Source: Anaerolineales bacterium UBA2200 | GTDB taxonomy: Bacteria; Chloroflexota; Anaerolineae; UBA2200 | Reading direction: 5' to 3' | Length of the DNA: 64,000 bases | Assembly (NCBI GenBank): GCA_002327925.1 | Contig: DCVA01000041.1 | Span: forward strand, 43,097 to 107,096 | Shown here: positions 37,014 through 44,869 of the stretch, piece after piece | Numbering within the stretch: the first letter of the stretch is position 1 | Layout of the letters: every line of letters begins with the position of its first letter | Position numbers and translations under genes: made by a program | The notes under the pieces: model-generated | What the model was told of the DNA's origin: nothing | Database searches by the model: none | The model's input: the letters and a program-made list of their open reading frames with translations, nothing else

Positions 37014-37412
37014 GTGGACAAATTCAAATACCTTACACCCGAATGGGCAGCCGAAGTACTGCGACGGCTGCAGAGCGAGCTGACCCAGGACAAGATGAAG
37101 CACCTGACGTCATCGATGCTCACCGTGTACCAGGACTGCCCCGACGGAAAGACGCGGGGAGTGTACTACCAGATGGAGGATGGGGTCGTCACAGAGCTGA
37201 CCGTCCGCGAGGGTGAGCTGCCCGAGGCCGAGTTCGTGATCTCGGGCGACTATGAGACCTTTGCCCGCATCTCACGGGCCGAGCTCGGCTCGCGGTCGGC
37301 GCTCATGGGAGGCAAGCTGCGGCTCAAGGGCAATATGGTCAAGGCCCTCAGTCTTGCCGCCATTGTGGACCGCCTTAACAAGGTGATGTCTACCGTCCCC
37401 ACCGAGTTCTGA
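37014..37412 (+). CDS. SCP2 sterol-carrier-like domain protein
   Basis: 132 aa from GTG 37014 (AGAGGAGA upstream). Matches the SCP2/DUF1122-like hydrophobic-pocket fold: YYQMEDGVVTELTVREG, then ADFVIS-like AEFVISGDYETFARI and GGKLRLKGNMVKAL at the C-terminus. It likely binds a lipid-like or aromatic ligand. Its place between the RuBisCO-like gene and the M24 gene suggests a binding or presenting role in the same pathway. A long in-frame upstream extension overlaps the RuBisCO-like gene and is rejected. Confidence 0.82.
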   Translation: MDKFKYLTPEWAAEVLRRLQSELTQDKMKHLTSSMLTVYQDCPDGKTRGVYYQMEDGVVTELTVREGELPEAEFVISGDYETFARISRAELGSRSALMGGKLRLKGNMVKALSLAAIVDRLNKVMSTVPTEF

Positions 37413-37453
37413 GCGCGACCTGGCCCGTCAGCGGGCCCAACAGGAGAGGTCAC

Positions 37454-38674
37454 ATGCCGAGACAATTCGTGCCCGACTGCTACGCCATCGACTTTGCCAA
37501 ACGTATCCGCGATGTCCAGGACGAGATGGCCAGGTGCAATATCGACGTCTACCTCGGCTCGCGACTGCGAACCCTGTCCTGGACGCTCGACGCCTTCCTG
37601 CCGTGGCGCTCCTATGTCGTGATCCCCTCATCAGGATTGCCCACTGCCTTCACTTTCGTGATCGATGCCGCGCGCGTCGCGGACGAGTCCTGGCTGGATG
37701 GGGACCACGTCCTGGGTTTCGCACCGATGGGCGGGCAGGATCAGATCACCCTGCTGTCCGAGTGCCTCGCTGCCGGGCTGAAGAACGGCAGGGGCGTGGT
37801 GGGTATCGAAAGTGGAATGTCGAACTACCTCCCGGAGGGCAACCTGACCCACTATGAGTACGAGCGCCTTGAGGATGCCCTGCCGGATGCCAGGTTCGTG
37901 AATGCTCACGACATTGTCGACCGGCTCTCCCTCATCAAGGATGAGGGCACGATCAACCGCTTTCGCAAGGCCGGATGCATCGTTGACGCAGGGCACAGGG
38001 CGGTCCGCACTGCCATCTCCGACGGCGGCTACCGCGGAATGACCGAAACAGAGATCGCTGGACTGGCTGCTTACGCCATGCGCAGAGCTGGCAGCGAGTG
38101 GGAGTGGTCCTTCACAGGGGGCAATGAGATCGCCACCGGATACCGTACAGGCCTTTCAGGCGGCGCCTGCACTCCCGCAACGCGGCGAAAGTGCCGCTCG
38201 GGCGAATCGCTGATGGTAGACCTGCATGCGATGTTTCTGCTGGGCCTGGGAGATCACGCTCACAACTATCTGCTGGGCAGGGTCACCAAACGCCAGCGCT
38301 GGCACGCGCAGAACTTTGTCGACCTGGTCAAGCTCTGTCTGAAGGCGTACCGCCCGGGCACGAGCCCGTCCAAACTCGCCGACGAGATGATGATCTTTTG
38401 TGAGGAGAGGGGCTTTGCCGAGTACATGGTGCCGGGATTCGAGCACGGTATCGGGATGATGGGTGACGAATGGCGCATCGGAATGAACGACGGACCATTC
38501 CCCTACTGGACCAATCCGGATCACATCTACCGGACGGGTGAGATGCTCATCTGCGCCATGCAGTACGCCTGCGCCGAGGAGAACATCGGTTTCCGCTACG
38601 AAAACGCGATCCTCATCACCGCAGGTGGCTGTGAGATCATGTCCAGGTTCCCGCTTTCCGTGGACGAGGTCTAG
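37454..38674 (+). CDS. M24-family (creatinase/Xaa-Pro aminopeptidase-like) hydrolase
   Basis: 406 aa. N-terminal creatinase-like domain (1-155), then the pita-bread domain: LIKDEGTINRFRKAG, MVDLHAMFLLGLGDHAHNY (two metal Asp in canonical peptidases), GFEHGIGMMGDEWRIG and a C-terminal YENAILIT with the metal Glu. Not clearly a prolidase; members in catabolic operons cleave amide or C-N bonds. Last gene of the aminotransferase-kinase-RLP operon and followed by a terminator. Confidence 0.85.
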   Translation: MPRQFVPDCYAIDFAKRIRDVQDEMARCNIDVYLGSRLRTLSWTLDAFLPWRSYVVIPSSGLPTAFTFVIDAARVADESWLDGDHVLGFAPMGGQDQITLLSECLAAGLKNGRGVVGIESGMSNYLPEGNLTHYEYERLEDALPDARFVNAHDIVDRLSLIKDEGTINRFRKAGCIVDAGHRAVRTAISDGGYRGMTETEIAGLAAYAMRRAGSEWEWSFTGGNEIATGYRTGLSGGACTPATRRKCRSGESLMVDLHAMFLLGLGDHAHNYLLGRVTKRQRWHAQNFVDLVKLCLKAYRPGTSPSKLADEMMIFCEERGFAEYMVPGFEHGIGMMGDEWRIGMNDGPFPYWTNPDHIYRTGEMLICAMQYACAEENIGFRYENAILITAGGCEIMSRFPLSVDEV

Positions 38675-38698
38675 CCAGCCAGCAGACAGGGCCTTTTC

Positions 38699-38735
38699 GC
38701 AGGCGCGTCCCTAGCGGGGCGCGCCTGCTGCTTTT
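38699..38735 (+). terminator. Intrinsic terminator of the RLP operon
   Basis: GCAGGCGCG / CGCGCCTGC (9 bp, extended by an inner CCC/GGG with a TAGC loop), followed by TGCTTTTGG. A good terminator about 25 bp after the M24 stop. Confidence 0.75.
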
Positions 38736-38761
38736 GGCTGCTCTCTCGCAACGGCGTCGCT

Positions 38762-38771
38762 GTGGTATAAT
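38762..38771 (+). promoter_or_regulatory. Extended -10 promoter of the transglutaminase-like gene
   Basis: TGG (38763-38765) next to TATAAT (38766-38771); no convincing -35. Start about 38778. Confidence 0.5.
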
Positions 38772-38808
38772 CGTCCTCCATTGACACATGCAAAGCTGGA
38801 GGAGCTCC

Positions 38809-39492
38809 GTGACAGGCACGCCGCCCTGGACAGAGGAAGAGGCAGCCATTCTGGCCCGCCTCGACGCACCGTGGAAGATCCAGGAGTATCTCGACAACAC
38901 ACCGTACAACACAGACTACCAGACCCGCTCGCCGCGGCGCGTGCTGCGCGACCGCTGCGCCCACTGCTGTGAGGGAGCGATCTTTGCCGCCGCGGCGCTG
39001 CGATTCCACGGCCACCTCCCGCTGATCCTCGACCTGCGCGCCGTCGATGATGACGATCACGTCATTGCCGTGTATCGCTTCCGGGGCCGCTTCGGCGCGG
39101 TGGCCAAGTCCAACTTTTCCCTGCTGCGCTTCCGCGAGCCCGTTTACCTCACCTACCGCGAGCTGGCCCTGTCCTACTTTGAGCCGTACTACAACATGCT
39201 CGCCGAGCGCACCCTGCGTTCTTACTCCCGACCGCTGGATTTGAGCCGCTATGACTCACTCCACTGGATGACCACAGACGAAGACCTGGAGTGGGTGGGT
39301 GACCGGCTGAACGCACTGCGGCACCATGAGATCGCCGACGAAGAGACAGTGCAGCGCTACCAGCCAGTGGACACCCTGCTGTATCAGGCCGGTCTGCTGG
39401 GGTCGGATCCGGTGGGTCTCTACAAGCCGCTGCCGCCCGAGCAGCGCCGCAAAGCGAGTGGCAATTCGGTAGATGTTCCCGCGGAGGGCTAG
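38809..39492 (+). CDS. Transglutaminase-like protein of unknown function
   Basis: 227 aa from GTG 38809, favoured because GGAGGAG ends about 5 bp before it; ATG 38788 is an alternative. Thiol-protease-like order is visible: Cys in RCAHCCEGAIFAAAALRFHG, His in DDDHVIAVYR, then an Asn/Asp-type polar position in AVAKSN. A conserved-looking core follows (LLRFREPVYLTYRELALSYFEPYYN). No signal peptide. It could be a peptidase, transglutaminase or cyclising enzyme; no partner gene helps. Confidence 0.65.
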   Translation: MTGTPPWTEEEAAILARLDAPWKIQEYLDNTPYNTDYQTRSPRRVLRDRCAHCCEGAIFAAAALRFHGHLPLILDLRAVDDDDHVIAVYRFRGRFGAVAKSNFSLLRFREPVYLTYRELALSYFEPYYNMLAERTLRSYSRPLDLSRYDSLHWMTTDEDLEWVGDRLNALRHHEIADEETVQRYQPVDTLLYQAGLLGSDPVGLYKPLPPEQRRKASGNSVDVPAEG

Positions 39493-39513
39493 TTCCTGCC
39501 GGGTCAGGACCTG

Positions 39514-40350
39514 CTACTTCGCCCATGTTGGCTTTTCACGCCCGGGTACCACGACCGTCTGGAGCAGGACAAATACGGCCAAGGAAGCCAGGATCAGCAG
39601 CACGGCCACGGGCTGAGCCGCGGCCAGGCCAAAACCCTCAAAGCGCTCATAGACCAGAACGGGGACGGTCTTGGGGTGGTAAGCGAGGATCACCACGGCA
39701 CCGAACTCGCTGATGGCCCGTCCCCACATCAACAGCGCCCCCGCCAGTATGCCACGCCGGGCCAGAGGCAGGGCCACATGCCGGAAGGCCTGCCAGGGCG
39801 TGGCCCCCTGGGTCTCGGCCATCCGCTCCAGCTCTGGATCTACCATCTCGAAAGACTCGCGGGCCGTGTTTACCAGAAAGGGCAAGCTCACGAACAACAT
39901 ACCCACCACCACTCCGGCAAGAGCGTCCGTGAATTCCACTCCCAGAGAGCCCAGGGGCTTGCCCAGAATTCCCAGTCTCCCAAAGACCATCAGCAGGGCA
40001 ATGCCGACAGCGGTGTGCGGCACGACCACGGGTAGATTGACCACTCCTTCCACCCAACTCTTGCCCGAAAAGTCGTAGCGTGCCAGCAGATAAGCCAGCG
40101 GCACTCCGGTCAGCAGCGCCAAGAGGGTGGCCAGGCCAGCGGCGTAAAAGGTCGTGGCCAGGGCCGTGATTACCTGAGCATCCATTAGCGCTGCCCGGAA
40201 CGACTGCAGGTCGGTTCCCAGCAGGGTTCCCAGCAGGGGAATGAGCACGAACAGAAGAAGCAGCGAGCTGGCCAGCGCGAAGCATCTGGCCAGCCGGTCC
40301 GGCCTGCGGAATGGCGCGGACCCTGCTTGGTAGTCCCTTACCCGGCTCAC
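39514..40350 (-). CDS. wtpB: Molybdate/tungstate ABC permease (WtpB/ModB type)
   Basis: 278 aa from GTG 40350, which overlaps the substrate-binding gene stop (GTGA) and has GGAGGT upstream. About six helices; EAA-type loop ERMAETQGATPWQAFRHVALP and the molybdate-permease stretch GRAISEFGAVVILAYHPKTVPV. Partner of WtpA. No dedicated ATPase gene follows, so it may share TupC from the same block. In-frame extension to 40401 overlaps the upstream gene. Confidence 0.9.
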   Translation of the reverse strand: MSRVRDYQAGSAPFRRPDRLARCFALASSLLLLFVLIPLLGTLLGTDLQSFRAALMDAQVITALATTFYAAGLATLLALLTGVPLAYLLARYDFSGKSWVEGVVNLPVVVPHTAVGIALLMVFGRLGILGKPLGSLGVEFTDALAGVVVGMLFVSLPFLVNTARESFEMVDPELERMAETQGATPWQAFRHVALPLARRGILAGALLMWGRAISEFGAVVILAYHPKTVPVLVYERFEGFGLAAAQPVAVLLILASLAVFVLLQTVVVPGREKPTWAK

Positions 40351-41450
40351 CTGGCTACCTCCTGGCTTCGGAGCGAGATAGCTCCAAATGCGGGTTGACA
40401 CAGAGTCTGCAGCACCTGCGGAACGTGCTGGTAGTTGCTGGCGCGCGGGGGCACGATCATCGGCTGATAGTTGTCCCGAAGAACCTTCTGACCCTCCGGA
40501 CCCAGCAGAAAGGCCACGAAATCCGCCGCCTCCTTGGGATGGGGGGCGTTGGCAGGGATGGTAACTCCGTAGCCGATGGGCTCTCCGACGAAGGTCGGCT
40601 GGACAGAGGCAAAGCGCTGAAAGTCCATCCGCACTTCGACCTCATCGTACTCTGCCGCCATGGCCTCAGAACCCAGGTTTAGCTCATCAGGCAGGAACAC
40701 GGGCTCCAGCCCATGCTGCTGGATGACACTCTCATACTCAAAAGCATAATCCAGGTCGCCGGACTCCAGCAATGCCACCAACTGGATACTGTATGCCCGG
40801 AGCAGGAGGTTGACCTTGTCTTTCGTCTCGAGGATTTCGGGGACGTGCACCACCAGACGTTCGCCTTCACGGCGGGTCGTGATGCCGGTCCGGAAGTTGC
40901 CCGTGATGAGTTCTTCGAAGAGCGTCGGCTGGTCGTACAGCTTCTCCGCCATCTGTACGACCATGAGAGCGCGGTAGCCGCTGGCGTCAAAACGCGGGTC
41001 GGCCATTCCCAGCTTGACGCCTGGCCGCAGGAGGATCTCATGCCAGTTTTCGGCGTTGATCTCTCCGGCGTAGAGACTGTCCGAACGATACGCCAGCGCC
41101 AGGCGGTTGGTGGCAAACTGAATGTACCAGTCCGCGTAGGGCTGCCCCGTGTCCGGGATCGTGGAGGCGTACATCAGCATGGGAATGAGCGCATGGTCGG
41201 CCGTGACCACCACGTCGATGAGTTCATGGATCTCTGTGACATGGCGGATGACCTGAATGCTGCCATGCCCCTCCATAAGCAGGTCGACGTTCGGGTGCAG
41301 CGCTTCGTAAACCTTTTCGAGCTGCTCGAAGGGCACGACGAGACTCCCCGCGAAGAACACCGGCACTGGCGTTTTGGTCCTGGGCGCGCAGGACGAACAG
41401 AGGGCCAGCAAGACGGCCAAAATCCACCGTGAAGAGAGCCGAAGTTTCAC
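40347..41450 (-). CDS. wtpA: Molybdate/tungstate-binding lipoprotein (WtpA type)
   Basis: 367 aa. Signal peptide with lipobox ending at C21 (LCSSC). WtpA marks: VFFAGSLVVPFEQLE near 32-46, LLMEGHGSIQVIRHVTE, DVVVTADHALIPMLM and FATNRLALAYRSDS. Binds oxyanions outside the membrane and delivers them to WtpB. A second oxyanion-binding protein in the block beside TupA, suggesting separate affinities or metals. Confidence 0.9.
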   Translation of the reverse strand: MKLRLSSRWILAVLLALCSSCAPRTKTPVPVFFAGSLVVPFEQLEKVYEALHPNVDLLMEGHGSIQVIRHVTEIHELIDVVVTADHALIPMLMYASTIPDTGQPYADWYIQFATNRLALAYRSDSLYAGEINAENWHEILLRPGVKLGMADPRFDASGYRALMVVQMAEKLYDQPTLFEELITGNFRTGITTRREGERLVVHVPEILETKDKVNLLLRAYSIQLVALLESGDLDYAFEYESVIQQHGLEPVFLPDELNLGSEAMAAEYDEVEVRMDFQRFASVQPTFVGEPIGYGVTIPANAPHPKEAADFVAFLLGPEGQKVLRDNYQPMIVPPRASNYQHVPQVLQTLCQPAFGAISLRSQEVAR

Positions 41451-41472
41451 TGTGCCTCACTTTGTCTCAAAT

Positions 41473-41501
41473 GCAGATCCTTCACTGCGTTCAGGATGAC
41501 A
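41473..41501. repeat. REP-like intergenic sequence
   Basis: GCAGATCCTTCACTGCGTTC followed by AGGATGACA. Similar wording (AGATCCTTC...CTCAGGATGACA) is common in dispersed intergenic repeats of several phyla. Only one copy seen in this window, so repeat status is from memory of other genomes. Confidence 0.4.
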
Positions 41502-41545
41502 GTGTCGATACCCGGCACGCCTCTCATTCCGAGCCGCCCGGGGGA

Positions 41546-41583
41546 GCGAGGGGCCGCTCTCCGATTCATCGCGGACCCCTCGC
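41546..41583. repeat. Intergenic hairpin
   Basis: Inverted repeat GCGAGGGG-CCGC / GCGG-A-CCCCTCGC with a 13-nt loop, between the triple-module lipoprotein stop and wtpA start on the minus strand. Might attenuate read-through; no T-run. Confidence 0.45.
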
Positions 41584-41595
41584 CCCTCAGGCCCC

Positions 41596-43044
41596 TTACT
41601 CCAGCTCGATGCGCACCAGGTCCTTGATCCAAAAGTAGCAGTCCATCGTGGGCATCACCGAGACCAGCCCGCCGTCGTAGGCGAAGCCGGCCAGGCAGTC
41701 GGGGCATCCATCCAGCAAGCCGAAGGGCATGGACGTACGCGCCCCATCGCCAGAGACCAGCACGGCGAACTGGATATCGGCCCTGGCGCCGGCTTTGTCC
41801 AGCAGCTCGTGAATCCGTGCTCCGCTGTAGCTACCCATTCCCTCGATGGGATGCTCGGTCTTGATGTCGATGGCCATCGTCTTGAGGTCGTCCATCGTCA
41901 TGGCGAGCTCTTTCTCCACCTTACCGCTGATAACCAGAACCGTTCCTGAGCCGGACGAAGGTTTGACTGCCGAAGTAGCCCCAGCCCCAGGGATCACCGC
42001 CGTCGGCAGCGGAACGCCCTGAGGAAGGTGCAGGATGATGCTCGTGATCTGCGCGATGGACTCCTTCTGCTGCACGTCGGACCCGACCAGGCGCAACGGA
42101 AAGTACTTGTCTTCCAGCGGCTTTTCGTCCAGCGTGTTCACCAGAATCAGGTTATTGTTGTATCTCACCCGGGTGCTGTCGAAGGAGACAGAATAGCCGT
42201 CGGCGGCCACAAGCTCGACCGTATAGTTCATTTGGGCCAAGCCATCGTTGAAGCCGCCGGCCTGATGGGTGATCTCGTCGTCCACACGGCCGATCAAGTG
42301 CCAGAGGGGAATGCCGGCCCAGATTTGCCCTGCCTCATCGGTCCAGATGCGACGATGGCAGCAGGGCGTTGCGCCTGACTCGAAGGTGGCCTTGGACATC
42401 TCCTCCACCACCTGGCCTTCGAGGTGCAGAGTCCAGTCCCGCGTGACATCCTTGACCACCAGCTTGTTCAGCCACTTGACCGTCCAGTGTCCATCGATGA
42501 TCTGGTTGTTCCTGGCGCTGATCGCCGCAAAGCGCAAGGCACCATCGCTGGCATCGGGCAGGGGCTGGCCCTCTCGCTCGTAGGCGATGATTGTCCTAAG
42601 AGTCTCCGCAAAGTCGATTTCTTTCCCTGTGCCCGGATCGTAGGTCACCAGCTTGCCCTGTACGACCTCTTTGTAGGACAGGGTCATGAAGTAGCCGTCC
42701 GCTCCCACCATCTCCACGGCCTTGTCGGGCGTGAGACCACCGACCAGCGCGCACAGGTCCTGCAACAGCACTCCCCTGTGTTTCTCGGGCAGGCTAATGC
42801 GTCCCACGCTGTTCTTGATCCCGGCCCAACCCTCTACGGCGGGGAGAGCCTTCAGGTCCTCCATCGTCAGCGACTTGGCGCCAGTCGGTCCGACCAACTC
42901 CAGCACAACCTTCGGCGGCTCTACGGTGGGAGTCGCAGTGGGAGACGGTTGGTCACAGCCAACGGCCAGGGAGGCGACCAGCACGACGATGAGCAGTGAT
43001 AGTCCCAGCCCCGCTCTCGCGGGACGCAGCAGAAGCCTTCTCAT
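41596..43044 (-). CDS. Lipoprotein with three sulfite-oxidase-fold-like modules
   Basis: 482 aa. Signal peptide with lipobox LAVGC (C30), Thr/Pro linker, then three tandem modules: about 46-200, 203-343 and 368-482. Each shows the sulfite-oxidase-core order LTMEDLKALP-like start, a G(V/A)xLxxL helix, (A)ADGY...(S/T) and a final hydrophobic strand. Module 1 keeps LRTIIAYEREGQPLPDASDG and GHWTVKWLNKLVV. The cofactor-ligating Cys region of true sulfite oxidases is missing. Module 2 has a CC pair (228-229), module 3 three Cys (447, 450, 469). Function unknown; surface binding of a metal or cofactor is a guess. Confidence 0.7.
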   Translation of the reverse strand: MRRLLLRPARAGLGLSLLIVVLVASLAVGCDQPSPTATPTVEPPKVVLELVGPTGAKSLTMEDLKALPAVEGWAGIKNSVGRISLPEKHRGVLLQDLCALVGGLTPDKAVEMVGADGYFMTLSYKEVVQGKLVTYDPGTGKEIDFAETLRTIIAYEREGQPLPDASDGALRFAAISARNNQIIDGHWTVKWLNKLVVKDVTRDWTLHLEGQVVEEMSKATFESGATPCCHRRIWTDEAGQIWAGIPLWHLIGRVDDEITHQAGGFNDGLAQMNYTVELVAADGYSVSFDSTRVRYNNNLILVNTLDEKPLEDKYFPLRLVGSDVQQKESIAQITSIILHLPQGVPLPTAVIPGAGATSAVKPSSGSGTVLVISGKVEKELAMTMDDLKTMAIDIKTEHPIEGMGSYSGARIHELLDKAGARADIQFAVLVSGDGARTSMPFGLLDGCPDCLAGFAYDGGLVSVMPTMDCYFWIKDLVRIELE

Positions 43045-43070
43045 GCATTCAACCTCCGGCGCAAAGTAAG

Positions 43071-43553
43071 TTACTTCTTGACCTGAATCTCGGTGAGCTG
43101 AAAGAGCCAGCGGTTGGCAGGCGCTTTCGGGCAGACCAGGCGAATCGGGCCCTTGTCTGGATCGCTCTTGACGATCCAGTCCGTTCCGTCTCTCATGGCC
43201 ACGATAGCTCCCTCCAACTCATCGCGAGGAATCTCGATGGCGTACCCATCCGCGGCGACAGCAGTGATGGACGAGGGCTCAGTCCCGGCCTCTGCCTTCT
43301 TCAGAACCTCAGTCAGAGGCACGCCGGTCCAAGTCGTCGCGATGGGATCACCGGCGGACTTTTGCATCATGACGTCTTTGAGCGTCGTTTGCGGCATCTT
43401 CGCCAGGTCGGCGTAGCTCAGGGTCAGGGACTTGCCGACGTCACCTGTGAGCTCCAGCTTCCAGTCCACCTCAGGCGCGGCAGGCCCTTTGGCGCCGCAA
43501 CTGACGAGAATGAGAGCAACCAGCATGAGAGTGATCCAGCGAGCTTTGCGCAT
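43071..43553 (-). CDS. Lipoprotein with single sulfite-oxidase-fold-like module
   Basis: 160 aa. Lipobox LVSC (C19). One module (about 30-160): LTLSYADLAKMP, WTGVPLTEVLKKA, AADGYAIEIPRDEL, GPIRLVCP and a final LFQLTEIQVKK strand. This is the C-terminal part of the PF00174 (oxidoreductase molybdopterin-binding) fold without the Cys ligand. Likely exposed on the outer face of the membrane. 26 bp before the triple-module gene and 25 bp after the cytochrome gene. Confidence 0.72.
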   Translation of the reverse strand: MRKARWITLMLVALILVSCGAKGPAAPEVDWKLELTGDVGKSLTLSYADLAKMPQTTLKDVMMQKSAGDPIATTWTGVPLTEVLKKAEAGTEPSSITAVAADGYAIEIPRDELEGAIVAMRDGTDWIVKSDPDKGPIRLVCPKAPANRWLFQLTEIQVKK

Positions 43554-43578
43554 CGGTCTTCCTCCTTGGAGGGTTGAG

Positions 43579-44508
43579 CTAGTGACTTGTGATCTCTACC
43601 ACGTTCGCGACCCACTTGCCCCGGCCACGCTGGGGAAGGACGAGGACCGTCTCCCCCCACATTTGCGCGATCAACGCCCCTTGAGCATCATCGGTAGACA
43701 GCTCGTAGGAGCGGCCAGACTTGTCGCGAACCAACAATCGGGTGAACCCGGTAGTACGCAGCAACGGTTCGAGAGGAGCCCCTTCAACACGTGAGGCTGT
43801 CTTGGCCTTGCGGATCTGCCCGTCATCCTCGCTCTTGAGCATAACGTCTGTCTGCTCAATGGTAGCAGAGGCAGTCGCACCCAGCAGTAGTCGACCGATG
43901 GACGTTGCCTCACCGTCGATGGTCAGCGGCTTGTCCACACCGACCACGACAATTCGGGTCACGCCCTTGAGCCAGGTGGAAATGTGCAGGTTTTCCGCCG
44001 CAAAGCGCATGCCATCCATATGGGGAAGCAAGACCGCCTCATCCGACAGACTCGCCGGCTCGACGGTCACCGCTGCCCCATCCCCTGACGCCAGGGTCAC
44101 GCTTTCGAACTGCTCCACGCCATGATCCCTGAGAAACTGGCTCAGAGACACGGAGATATCGGGGTGATCCGCATAGGGCAGGATCTCATTGACGCGCAGG
44201 TTCCCCGGCTCCGGCACGTCGCCCGCCAGCTGTACCAGGACGTTGAAGGGGATGTCCTCCATCTCGATCGACCCGTGTGCATCGTGGCAGGATTTGCAGG
44301 TATGCATTTCTTCGGTCTTGTGGCAGGACACACAGTGGTTGGCCGTGTCCGCCTCGGCAGCCAGCTGACTCCACGGATAGACGGTCGCCGTCTTGAGAGG
44401 CGCCAGGACCTTGACACCTGCCCGCGCCGCGACCATAGCGGCGACAACAACTACGATGATCAGTGTAGCAAGAAGGATTGCGATTTGCGAGAGCCTACGC
44501 TTCCACAC
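43579..44508 (-). CDS. Membrane-anchored diheme c-type cytochrome with sulfite-oxidase-fold-like module
   Basis: 309 aa from GTG 44508 (GGAGAGG upstream; the frame is open to 44826 but that part is the repeat-rich leader). N-terminal anchor (about 8-27), then two heme c motifs 8 residues apart: CVSCH (59-63) and CKSCH (71-75). The C-terminal 200 residues again show the module style (VLVQLAGDV, VTLASGDGAAVTVE, KWVANVVEITSH). Electron transfer on the outer face is implied by the hemes; the partner is unknown. No cytochrome-maturation genes are in the window. Confidence 0.72.
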   Translation of the reverse strand: MWKRRLSQIAILLATLIIVVVVAAMVAARAGVKVLAPLKTATVYPWSQLAAEADTANHCVSCHKTEEMHTCKSCHDAHGSIEMEDIPFNVLVQLAGDVPEPGNLRVNEILPYADHPDISVSLSQFLRDHGVEQFESVTLASGDGAAVTVEPASLSDEAVLLPHMDGMRFAAENLHISTWLKGVTRIVVVGVDKPLTIDGEATSIGRLLLGATASATIEQTDVMLKSEDDGQIRKAKTASRVEGAPLEPLLRTTGFTRLLVRDKSGRSYELSTDDAQGALIAQMWGETVLVLPQRGRGKWVANVVEITSH

Positions 44509-44579
44509 AGAACCTCTCCTTCCTCTCAGGCACCGACAGATTTGCGTCCGGGCTGCGGGTCGAGTAATCTGTAGTACGA

Positions 44580-44869
44580 CTGCCAAACACAGTGCCTGGC
44601 AGATAGCAGGCCAAACCGTGGACCAGCGCCGCACGGGACGGAGTACCGTCCCGTGCGGGAGCCCGGCCAGACCAGTCGGCCTTTGTTTGGCAGCCAATGT
44701 CACTGCCACGCCGTACCGGAGTTCCTGACAGCTGCACCGCCAGCCCTCGCCGCTGTCCAGGCGAAGACAGAGGGCCGGACGGTGCAACCGTCGCGTCGGC
44801 AGGAGACCGACTGAAGTAGTTGGCAAGCGCTGCCCCGTCGTTGCGGGGCGGAGCGGCCAGCTACTTCAG
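44580..44869 (-). other. Hairpin-rich gap between tupA and the cytochrome gene
   Basis: The 352-bp gene-free stretch 44509-44860 holds nested inverted repeats. Outer pair CTGCCAAACA (44580-44589) with TGTTTGGCAG (44684-44693) encloses a perfect 13-bp hairpin CCGCACGGGACGG / CCGTCCCGTGCGG with a 4-nt loop (44629-44658). A further long hairpin, CTGAAGTAGTTGGC (44811-44824) with GCCAGCTACTTCAG (44856-44869), overlaps the tupA stop and contains an inner GCCCCG/CGGGGC. Between them GCCCTC...GAGGGC and GACGG...CCGTC stems also occur. Could be a structured leader for the cytochrome mRNA, a processing element or a small RNA. Confidence 0.5.

Noticed and set aside
43071..44826. Functional sulfite oxidase / YedY-type molybdoenzyme
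   Set aside because: The modules lack the N-terminal half of the catalytic domain and its cofactor-ligating Cys; no YedZ-like membrane partner.
43579..44826. Longer 415-aa form of the cytochrome gene starting at 44826
   Set aside because: The extra 106 residues are Arg/Cys-rich without domain features, span the hairpin-rich gap, and the GTG at 44508 has GGAGAGG and precedes a proper membrane anchor.
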